From Allolobophora icterica (lineage: Eukaryota; Annelida; Clitellata; Crassiclitellata; Lumbricidae), in the NCBI GenBank assembly GCA_963556255.1, contig OY744606.1, positions 77,250,618-77,314,617 on the forward strand: a DNA stretch of 64,000 bases, in the 5' to 3' direction. Below, in pieces: positions 57,401-64,000 of the stretch. How positions within the stretch are numbered: position 1 is the stretch's first letter; every line of letters begins with the position of its first letter. A program made the translations under genes and the position numbers. The notes below the pieces were generated by a model, which saw only the letters and a program-made list of their open reading frames with translations, made no database searches and was not told the origin of the DNA.

Positions 57401-60400
57401 TAAAAAAGGTAATTGTGACCTTAATTAGTAATTTCTGTTGTGCCTGTGGTCTAACAGGGGTCATCCGCTAGAGATTGTTTCTCTGTCTGAGGAGACAGAT
57501 CTAGGGTTGACCTGATTATGGTGTGACTTTGGTATGCCAGCAGTTGATGCCTTGTGCATGAGACACCAGTGCTATAGACGTTATAATTAACAACGATAAT
57601 AATAATATGCAAAGGCTAAGAAAATGACGTTGCTAACACTTTTTATCCATGACTGGCTCTTGGGGTTGACTTGACGGACTGCTCTTATTATCTAAAGGTG
57701 AGCTTTCTTTGATGTCTGAACAGGTGTTACCTGAGAAGGAAGAGCTGGAGCCACATCTGGTGCAGGAGATGGACCAGCTGCTGACAGCAGCCTGGCTGAC
57801 AGGAAAGGAGGACATCTTCTCGCAGATCTTTCTTCTCATACTAAATGAAAATGTCTCAGGTTAGAAAAATTCAATGCTACAGGTGGCAGGACACATTTGT
57901 GTTACAGGTCTTGCATTACTGTAACAGATTACAGATCTTGTGTTACTGCAATAGATTACGAATCTTGTTACTGTTACTGTAATACAGATTACTGATGTTG
58001 TGTTACTATAACAGATTATCGATCATATGTTACTGTTATAGATTATGGATCTTGTTACTGTAAAACAGATTACAGATGTTGCGTTGCTGTAACACCGATT
58101 ACAGATTACATGTTACAGTAATGTAACAGTGAACTACCCTGCGGCATGTAGGTATGTATGATGATGTGTCTCGAACGATTTGTTCCTTTGTTTGCTTAGT
58201 TGATTACATCCATTCGGAGACGAGCGTGACTCCACTCATGGTTGCTGCTGGTCGTGGTTTTCTTGGGGTTGTCGAGCAGCTGCTCAACATGGGCACCAAC
58301 ATAACGATACGCTCGAGCAACGATTGGCAGGCGCTCGACTGGGCCCAGAAGTATGAACAACATGATGTTGTGGAACTCCTTGAGGCTCACATGTTAGTTG
58401 GAACTCTTATCTAGTTCAGTCAGCCTTGGGTCTATCTATCTAATCATAGATTCATCCATCCTTAGTTCTTTCCATCTGTCCATCATTCATATACATGTAT
58501 CTATCCATCTAACCTTGCTTGCTTTATGATATACGCATTCATGTATCCTTCCACCAATCCTTCTGTCTATCCAACTTTCCTTTTTTGGTTACTGCTTTTC
58601 TTCCGTCTGTCAATGCATCCACCATCTGTCCATACATCCATCCATCTATCCTTCCATCCATTCTGCCTTCCTTCTATCCTTCTGGCCAAACCATGCATCT
58701 ATCCATTCATTCATCAATCCATAAATTTATCCATCCATCCACCCATTTGTATGTCGGTCTGTCCATCCATCTGTCTGTCCATCCATAGCTATCCAACCAT
58801 TCATCCATCCCTCCATTCATCCTTCAATCAAAGTCAAACATGTCATCTCTCCATTGACACTTCTCTCCATCAATCCATCCATCCATCCTTTCATCTATCC
58901 ATTCTTTTATCAGTTCATGCATCAGTCGACCCATCCATCCAGCTACCCATCAAGCCCTCCATTCCCTTCCTCCATCAACCTGTCCTTCATCCATTGGTCA
59001 GTGATATTAAACATCACCTACCATTTAACTGCATTGTTACCTGCCAGGTGTAGTACCATACTCGTTAGTCTGTTGTTTGGTTTCTTCCAGAGCCGCAATG
59101 GAACAGGATGGACAGGACGAGATGATCCTCGTGAAGCAGTCGTCTGTTCTATCACCAGAAGACAAGGAACTGCTCAACATCTACCATCACAGCTTTGATG
59201 ACGAGAAAGTCGACATTGACCTCGTTGTCTGTCTTCTCTTCAAGATCCACTCACGACCTCAGAATGGTCGGTTCATTTTATGAGATCCACTCACGACCTC
59301 AGAATGGTCGGTTCATTTTATGAGATCCACTCACGACCTCAGAATGGTCGGTTCATTTTATGAGATCCACTCACGACCTCAGAATGATCGGTTCATTTTA
59401 TGAGATCCACTCACGACCTCAGAATGGTCGGTTCATTTTATGAGATCCACTCACGACCTCAGAATGGTCGGTTCATTTTATGAGATCCACTCACGACCTC
59501 AGAATGGTCGGTTCATTTTATGAGATCCACTCACGACCTCAGAATGGTCGGTTCATTTTATGAGATCCACTCACGACCTCAGAATGGTCGGTTCATTTTA
59601 TGAGATCCACTCACGACCTCAGAATGGTCGGTTCATTTTATGAGATCCACTCACGACCTCAGAATGGTCGGTTCATTTTATGAGATCCACTCACGACCTC
59701 AGAATGGTCGGTTCATTTTCTGACGCTGATAACTAGTACTAGTGCCTTCCAAGTACCCAAAGTACCTCTTACCCTTCAACGACGAGTGGGTGCTAAAATG
59801 CATGGAGAACTAATCCCTCTCGTCTTTAAAGGATTAAAGTACCTCTTGAAGCTGTGACGAGCGCCTTTGAGCCGAATACTTTGTATTTAGATGGTACTTA
59901 GAAAAAGAAGAGCAGTCCCTTAAGTTAGCCCTCTGAGGCAGCCATTGGTAGAAATGTTTGGTAAGTTCATTTTTCTTAGTTTGGCATATGAGGGTGGGTG
60001 ACCAGTCCTCTCCCTCACCGATGGTCTGATCTTCCCAGTAACAGTCTATGGTCAGTGTATCATTATAGACGAGTTGGCTAGGTTGTGCAGGTGGACCCAA
60101 AACATGTCAGCAGATGTTGGCCCTGGCAGGGATTTGAACCCCCAACATCTCGATTGATGGATTTTCCATGACTCCACTACAATATCTTGCGCCTGAACAG
60201 AGGTATTAAGATGGCATGGCACTATAAAGGTACTCAGCTACATGCAATTTAACCACCAACGCAGCGAGGTTCGCGAGCTTGCACCCATCACATTCAAAGC
60301 AGAGTTCTCTAACCATTTGTACAGTTATTGTTGTGTGCTTTTGAAGGTGCCATTCTGGTGTTTTTACCTGGTTATGACGAGATCGTGACATTGAGAGATA

Positions 60401-63400
60401 GAATTCAAGAGGACAAAAGATTCTCAGACAGCAGCAGGTAACAGTTAGGCTGTAATATTCTACTTCACCTATATAGCACGAATGTTACCTATAGCTAAGG
60501 ATCATTGGAGTTACATGCCAGTTACACTGGAAACTCATCATTATGCTGCCTTTGGAAGCCATATCAAGAATTGCCTTATGACGAGGTTACATTATATAGA
60601 GGTCATTTTTTTGCCTATAGCTGAACTAATATTGGGTACCTTGTCACTGACCGTCTTGCAGCTGTATTCATGTGAAGCCTGTTATAATGAAACTCTGGTG
60701 CACTTGCTAAGGAGCCCTACACTGAATAATGCAGTCAAGCATGGATAGAACTTTAAACTGAGCGAGTTGGTTATAAACAAATAAGTTTTGGAACGAATAG
60801 TTTATGGAATGGGTTTAGGAGAAAATAAGTTATGAAACGAAATAGGTTATAAAACGAATAGGTTATGAAGGGAATAGGTTTTATGGAGGTTATGGAACAA
60901 ATAATTATTAAGTGAATATGTTCTGGAAAGAATAATAGTTTATGGCATGAGTAGGTATAAATGTTTTCTATATGTGAATTGTTCGTGTATTAGATACATC
61001 CTGTATCTACTGCACTCCCAGATGCAGTCTTCCGATCAGAAACGTGCATTCAAGAATCCTGGACCCGGCGTACGAAAGATAGTAAGTGTGCCGGATTTCT
61101 TTTTGACCAACAAGGGAAAAGAAGTGGGGTTGTTCCAAGTGCTTTTGACACATAGTATGGAACTTAAACTCTGTTTTGTGTAGCCAGCTGCTTATACCAA
61201 CTGACCCAAATGCAATATGATGTGTGGTATCCATACCATCTGATGTGATGGTCCTCATCTATAATTCACAACAAACAGGTTATGAAAGGAATAGGTTATT
61301 GTGCTCACAGTGTTGTGGTGCATAAATCCACTGGTTAATTGGCTGTGCTTGTAAATAAATTTGTGGTTTTCCCTGGTTGGATTGAACAGTCACGGTCAGC
61401 AACATAAGTCATTCTGATTGGCTAGGTGATCATCGAGGTCATTACATGGTTTTTGATTGGTTGGCTTGATTATCCATGGATTCCAGAAGTTATTTTGTTC
61501 TGTTTTAGATCCTTTCCACAAACATTGCTGAGACAAGTGTGACAATCAACGATGTTGTGTTCGTTGTGGACTCTGGAAAAGTTAAAGAGGTACAACACCC
61601 TCTGTTATTAACATGTGACTGAATTCATGCTGCTGTGTAGATCAATATTATTTCTGGCTCTGATATCTTGTAATAACTCTGCCATTACGTTGCCAGTCCC
61701 AAGCCTGGAGAAAGGAGGAGGGTGATGCTAATCATCTTTGTTATGACACAGTGTCGTTAAACATCAACTAACCAATAATCTTGTAATGTAATGAGCTTGC
61801 TTTGATTTCAGCATCGACTTTGGACCACAAGTAATTGAAACTTCTGGAGACAATATTGACCTTTGAAAGTGTAGCAAAAATTGCAATTCAGTGCTTTAGT
61901 GTCTCTGCCTTCCATGGCAATTTGTTTTGTCAGAACTTGATGAAGTGTAGCCAGGGCAGATTTACTACAGAAACAAATGAGGCCATAGCCTAGGACAGTG
62001 CTTTCCAGGGGTGACATAGCTTAAAATTACAAAAATAGTAATCATAATGATGATGATGATGGTGATGAAAAGCCAGATGTAGGTTGAGTGATTGTTGTGT
62101 TTCTGGTTGTAGAAATCATACGATGCTCTTACGTCTGTGTCAATGCTGAAGTCACACTGGATCTCAAAGGCAAGTGCCTTGCAGCGGAAGGGCAGGTAGG
62201 CAGACCATGATCAATTCAGTCAAACTGGTAACGCTGGCACTCCCTTTTTTAGGGCTGTCCTGATGGACCTGGGCCATGTCCTGCACCAACTATTACCTCC
62301 AACCTATTGTTAGGATGTGTTTTTATTGGATGTCTGTACACAACAGTGCGATTAGCAATTGGTTAATAAAGAATATACTTACTTAATGTCTTTAGCATCA
62401 GATGAAGTGTATGTACCCTGGTAATTGGTCCTAAATTACTTGATAATGTAATTCCAGTTATCTGAGCATTATTTTCTTACAGAGATGTGTAATGAACTTC
62501 AGTACTTATTGCGCTAGGCACGGCACACTCAAGAGGTACTTGTAAGGCATGATACTTGTTTGCAAGATACATGCCACCATCAGCAGGACTTTTTAGAAGG
62601 ACTCTTGTATTCTTTTAACTAAATTATTTGTATTGTTAAAAGCAGGTGGAGCCTTTCATGCACCTCTCAGAGCTTCAGGTGACATACCAGTTACCTGGTT
62701 GACCCGCTGACCTGAACTTCTGCGGCCCGACTTAGAAGCTTTGCTGCTGTTGGCCCGTCTGTTTGGAATAAGCTGCCTAGCAACATGTGACAATCAAATT
62801 CATGGCTATTCTTTAAACCTTTTTCATAACTGCTTGAAAATCATGGGAAGGCCTTTTGAAGACAATGAACGAGTGAATTCTGTTCCAACATAGCTTAGTG
62901 TTATAACCCAATTTCTTCATTCAACAGTTATGCTATGTTCAATAAAAAGGCTTCAATCAAATACAGAAGAACTGTAGGACTTCATAATACTATCTCATCT
63001 CCTTTATTTTATTTCAACTTCTGACCCACAAATCGTATCTTTGTTTCTGGTTGATCTTTTCAGAGCTGGCAGGTGTCGACCTGGAATAGTCTACCGCTTA
63101 TTCAGCCGAGTCCGCTATGACGGCATGCCAGAGTACCAGGATCCAGAGATCCTCAGATATCCACTCCAGGTTGGCCTTTCCAAATCTTCAGCAAGATAAT
63201 TGGATGATTTAAAAAAATTATGTGGTGATTACTTTTTTATAATTATCTAGTTTGGTGCTTTGTTATTTGTTTCTGCGGTTTACGGGTAGTACACAATACA
63301 AAGCTTAGGAAGTGGATGAACCTTGTATTGTGATGTGTTGCTCTATTCTTGAAATATTTATTCCTTCACATTGACTGGTTACTTACTTTTATTTCTTTAG

Positions 63401-63623
63401 CTGGTCACCTGCTTTATTTTTTAAGTTAAAACAGATGCTGCCACTTGACACCGAGAACTGATACGCAGTCATATTATGGTTTCCAATGTTGTATATTTTG
63501 TAGGAGTTATGTCTGCATACAAAGCTTTTGGCTCCGAACAACTGTCTGATCGCAGACTTCCTGGCTAAAGCACCAGAGCCGCCTGCGTTTCTCATCACCC
63601 GCAATGCTGTGCACCTTCTCAAG
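48462..63623 (+). CDS. YTHDC2: YTHDC2, DEAH-type RNA helicase with R3H and ankyrin repeats (5' 19 exons)
   Basis: Exons: 48462-48636, 50057-50147, 51076-51263, 51925-52130, 52733-52899, 53801-53903, 54549-54705, 55567-55621, 55983-56035, 56978-57147, 57724-57859, 58200-58392, 59091-59266, 60347-60437, 60994-61081, 61509-61589, 62113-62195, 63064-63169, 63504-63623. All have GT-AG borders and matching phases, giving 813 codons. The product is a 3'-5' RNA helicase which in mammals acts with meiotic m6A transcripts. Domain order: R3H (about residues 59-125), RecA1 (about 185-370), ankyrin insertion (about 500-565), RecA2 (from about 590). The order, including ankyrin repeats inside the helicase core, is specific to YTHDC2. 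The start was chosen at [11 protein letters not shown], which aligns with the human N terminus; upstream in-frame ATGs at 48399 and 48447 are possible. The HA2, OB and YTH parts lie beyond the window. Confidence 0.95.
48690..48915 (-). repeat. tRNA-derived SINE sharing a LINE 3' tail
   Basis: On the minus strand: a tRNA-like head (GTGGTGGCTCAGTGGTAAG; B box GGTTCGAATCCC), a core with CCTTGGGCAAATCCTTCACT, and a 3' end GGGAGCGCCTCTGAGTAG...GAGGCGCTATAG followed by (AATA)n. That 3' end matches the LINE ends at 1440 and 6400. It lies in YTHDC2 intron 1. Confidence 0.85.
50284..50345. repeat. (ATAC)n microsatellite
   Basis: CATACATA run in YTHDC2 intron 2. Confidence 0.9.
50852..50938. repeat. 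34-bp perfect inverted repeat with 19-nt loop
   Basis: Left arm 50852-50885 starts GTATACTGCCGTGAAAAGCC; right arm 50905-50938 is its exact inverse. It follows a LINE/SINE 3' motif at about 50777 (AATTTATATAGCGCCTCT). As intronic RNA in YTHDC2 intron 2 it would form a pre-miRNA-sized hairpin, but nothing else marks it as a miRNA. Confidence 0.92.
51685..51800 (+). repeat. SINE fragment
   Basis: TTGGTTAGAGGATGGGTTCAAG head, then AGTCCTTCACTCACAATTG. Related to the split SINE around the LTR element. Confidence 0.65.
52458..52487. repeat. 12-bp perfect hairpin
   Basis: ACGGTCTGGGTA, loop CCTGAA, then the exact inverse, followed by GTTTT. In YTHDC2 intron 4. Confidence 0.88.
52505..52612 (-). 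repeat. SINE head fragment
   Basis: Minus-strand tRNA-like head with GTAGTGATTAGCGTACTGGA and a B-box region GGTCGGGGGTACAGCCCC. Same family as 20468. Confidence 0.75.
52985..53215. repeat. 24-bp minisatellite
   Basis: About nine copies of GAAACCCAACTTATTTGTGTATAC. It resumes at 53400-53465 after a LINE fragment, so the LINE inserted into the array. Confidence 0.92.
53216..53395 (-). mobile_element. LINE 3' fragment inside the minisatellite
   Basis: On the minus strand it encodes ALWNELPP and FLKTCFF, followed by the GCGCTTTATAAATATCC 3' motif and an (ATACA)n tail. A dead 5'-truncated CR1/L2-like copy. Confidence 0.82.
53592..53655 (-). repeat. Retroelement 3' tail, (ACTT)n type
   Basis: Minus-strand CAGTGCGTTTGCAGG, then AATAAAGAATATACTTACTT. 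Same family as at 11300 and 62330. Confidence 0.65.
54061..54176. repeat. ~57-bp tandem duplication
   Basis: Two copies of GGGAAAGCTCGAACATCGTA...CCAGTATGTGTATATG...TGTGAACA in YTHDC2 intron 6. Confidence 0.92.
54828..54975 (+). repeat. SINE-like repeat (pair with 57425)
   Basis: Shares TTGACCTGATTA, then CAGTTGATGCCTT and AGACACCAGTGCTATAG, with 57480-57605. In YTHDC2 intron 7. Confidence 0.78.
55196..55262 (-). repeat. LINE/SINE 3'-end relic
   Basis: TTGTAATTGTAATCATAAAT followed by TTATATAGCACCACTTCAAG, a decayed copy of the 3' end at 1395-1450. In YTHDC2 intron 7. Confidence 0.7.
56023..56174 (+). repeat. 17-bp minisatellite grown from the exon 9 splice donor
   Basis: Nine copies of GAATTGGCTAAAGGTRT. 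The first copy is the end of YTHDC2 exon 9 plus the start of the intron (GGCTAAAG|GTAT); the other eight are intronic. Nearly all keep an AAAG|GT donor-like core. Confidence 0.93.
57175..57375 (+). repeat. tRNA-derived SINE with (ATT) tail
   Basis: Head GGGGGCCCGATAGCGCATTG with GAGATCGAGTCCCATAG at the B-box position. The body ends GCAGTGCGTTTGCAGGCGC and AAAGAATAAATATTATT. In YTHDC2 intron 10. It is not a functional tRNA because no cloverleaf closes. Confidence 0.75.
57425..57605 (+). repeat. SINE-like repeat (pair with 54828)
   Basis: Longer copy of the 54828 repeat, ending CAGTGCTATAGACGTTATAA and an AAT-rich tail. Confidence 0.78.
57605..57700 (+). repeat. SINE tail fragment
   Basis: TATGCAAAGGCTAAGAAAATG through CTTGACGGACTGCTCTTA, matching the tail of the 20468 family. 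It ends just before the exon 11 acceptor. Confidence 0.78.
57724..58392 (+). other. YTHDC2: YTHDC2 exons 11-12: ankyrin-repeat insertion
   Basis: Exon 11 has the [17 protein letters not shown] helix and LILNENVSV. Exon 12 has ankyrin signatures [19 protein letters not shown] and [20 protein letters not shown]. In YTHDC2 these repeats interrupt the two RecA domains and serve as a protein-docking platform (XRN1 in mammals, from literature memory). Confidence 0.92.
57885..58115. repeat. ~33-bp degenerate minisatellite
   Basis: Around seven copies of TTGTGTTACTGTAACAGATT, ACAGATC with variation, in YTHDC2 intron 11. Confidence 0.88.
58440..58990. repeat. (ATCC)n-rich low-complexity tract
   Basis: Interrupted CATCCATC runs across YTHDC2 intron 12. 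The long Pro/Ser/His/Ile frames here are artefacts. Confidence 0.93.
59241..59720 (+). repeat. 40-bp array reiterating the exon 13 splice donor
   Basis: Twelve tandem copies of a 40-bp unit (TGAGATCCACTCACGACCTC, AGAATGGTCGGTTCATTTTA). Copy 1 is the 3' end of YTHDC2 exon 13 plus the start of its intron (CAGAATG|GTCGGT at 59266/59267). The other copies are intronic. Eleven of twelve keep the GT; copy 4 (59361-59400) has GATCGG instead. Copies are otherwise identical. Confidence 0.97.
59893..60192 (-). repeat. tRNA-derived SINE
   Basis: Minus-strand full-length member of the 20468 family: head with B box GGGGTTCAAATCCC, body with TGGTCACCCACCC, and tail ending AAGGGACTGCTCTTC. In YTHDC2 intron 13. 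Confidence 0.82.
60775..60960. repeat. ~17-bp degenerate minisatellite
   Basis: Loose copies of GAATAGGTTATGAAACG. A further pair of units lies at 61277-61300. YTHDC2 introns 14 and 15. Confidence 0.85.
62270..62395 (+). repeat. Retroelement 3' tail, (ACTT)n type
   Basis: CAACAGTGCGATTAGCAATTGG and AATAAAGAATATACTTACTT. In YTHDC2 intron 17. Confidence 0.65.
62740..62850 (+). pseudogene. Decayed LINE ORF2 fragment
   Basis: A short plus-strand frame containing [13 protein letters not shown], the WNxLP signature of CR1-type RT C termini, then a stop. In YTHDC2 intron 17. Confidence 0.6.
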
Positions 63624-63814
63624 GTAGGCCTCGTTTTTCTGTGGTCGTATATTGTTCGTTTGTGTTGTTGAGTAGATATGTTCGTGTTTGGTAGAGATGA
63701 CATTGCACTGGTTTGAGTTGCTTATCCATGACTGTGTTGATGAGAATATATTTAAACTTTATATAGTTTCCCTTGAGTGTTATTAGTGGCGGCTTTTTTG
63801 TTTTTAATATTTAG

Positions 63815-64000
63815 TTTATTTGTGTGCTGGACTGTTAATCGAGAAGTCAGGAGTTCAAATCCTGGCCAGGATAGAAATTTATTTCGAGATAAATTGGACC
63901 TGCTAGCCAGCTTAGCTATAACAGGTACATTGACCATATACTGGTGGCAAAAACAGATGATGAGAGAGAGGACTGGCCACCGACCCTTGTATGCCAAGGC
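63815..64000 (+). repeat. tRNA-derived SINE, cut by the window end
   Basis: GTGCTGGACTGTTAATCGAG head, B box AGTTCAAATCCTGG, body with GATGATGAGAGAGAGGACTG, and start of the tail (TATGCCAAGGC). Same family as 20468 and 32938. Follows YTHDC2 exon 19. Confidence 0.82.

Larger units (their letters stand above)
59091..63623 (+). other. YTHDC2: YTHDC2 exons 13-19: RecA2 helicase domain
   Basis: Exon 13 has [20 protein letters not shown]. Exon 14 carries motif [13 protein letters not shown]. Exon 15 has [15 protein letters not shown], and exon 16 motif [21 protein letters not shown]. Exons 17-18 contain motif [14 protein letters not shown], split across an intron within the Arg codon. Exon 19 has [11 protein letters not shown] and [18 protein letters not shown], with a GTAGGC donor at 63624. 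Confidence 0.93.

Noticed and set aside
58519..59053. Overlapping 89-175 codon frames rich in Pro, Ser, Ile and His
   Set aside because: ATCC-repeat intron sequence of YTHDC2.

Overview
The window looks like genomic DNA from an animal, most plausibly a marine invertebrate. Support for this: spliced genes with metazoan orthologues (SPAG7, YTHDC2, an immunoglobulin-domain gene), canonical GT-AG introns, very dense microsatellites, and a rich mix of hAT MITEs, Helitron-like elements, tRNA-derived SINEs, CR1/L2-like LINEs and a Ty3/gypsy element. The gypsy element has the Gmr1-type domain order, first described in deuterostomes, so a deuterostome (lancelet, hemichordate, echinoderm or similar) is my best but uncertain guess. 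Nothing bacterial is present.

Layout. 1-9.9 kb is transposon-rich intergenic DNA: a hAT-like element, a 5'-truncated LINE (minus), long simple repeats, and an RLE-type non-LTR retrotransposon (plus) split by a second LINE (minus). 9.9-15.3 kb holds nested hAT elements with perfect 8-bp target-site duplications, two head-to-tail Helitron-like elements, and a degraded hAT transposase. 16.1-20.2 kb (minus) carries four exons of a gene encoding a signal peptide plus two Ig domains; its 3' end was not found. 20.8-32.6 kb is a repeat block between two facing inverted repeats: (TTGCC)n, a pure 2.4-kb (GTGA)n tract, about 130 near-identical copies of a 48-bp satellite, and a degenerate array of about 41 bp.

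33.6-44.3 kb (plus) is a complete seven-exon SPAG7 gene (232 codons) with a GC-AG first intron. Intron 5 contains a very young Ty3/gypsy retrotransposon (apparently identical 432-bp LTRs, 5-bp TSD) that sits inside an older SINE. 48.5-63.6 kb (plus) is the 5' part of YTHDC2: 19 exons and about 813 codons, running from the N terminus through the R3H domain, DEIH helicase core and inserted ankyrin repeats into the second RecA domain. The gene continues beyond the window.

How the genes relate. SPAG7 and YTHDC2 are neighbours on the same strand and both carry an R3H single-strand nucleic-acid-binding domain. YTHDC2 is known in mammals as an m6A-linked RNA helicase needed in meiosis. The most unusual observations are two minisatellites in YTHDC2 that grew out of exon/intron junctions (exons 9 and 13) and so reiterate the 5' splice site 8-12 times; the rearranged, internally deleted Gmr1-like element whose LTR carries a CRE, a heat-shock element and a TATA box just upstream of SPAG7 exon 6; and the large satellite block with its inverted-repeat ends. 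All statements come from reading the sequence; no database search was run.
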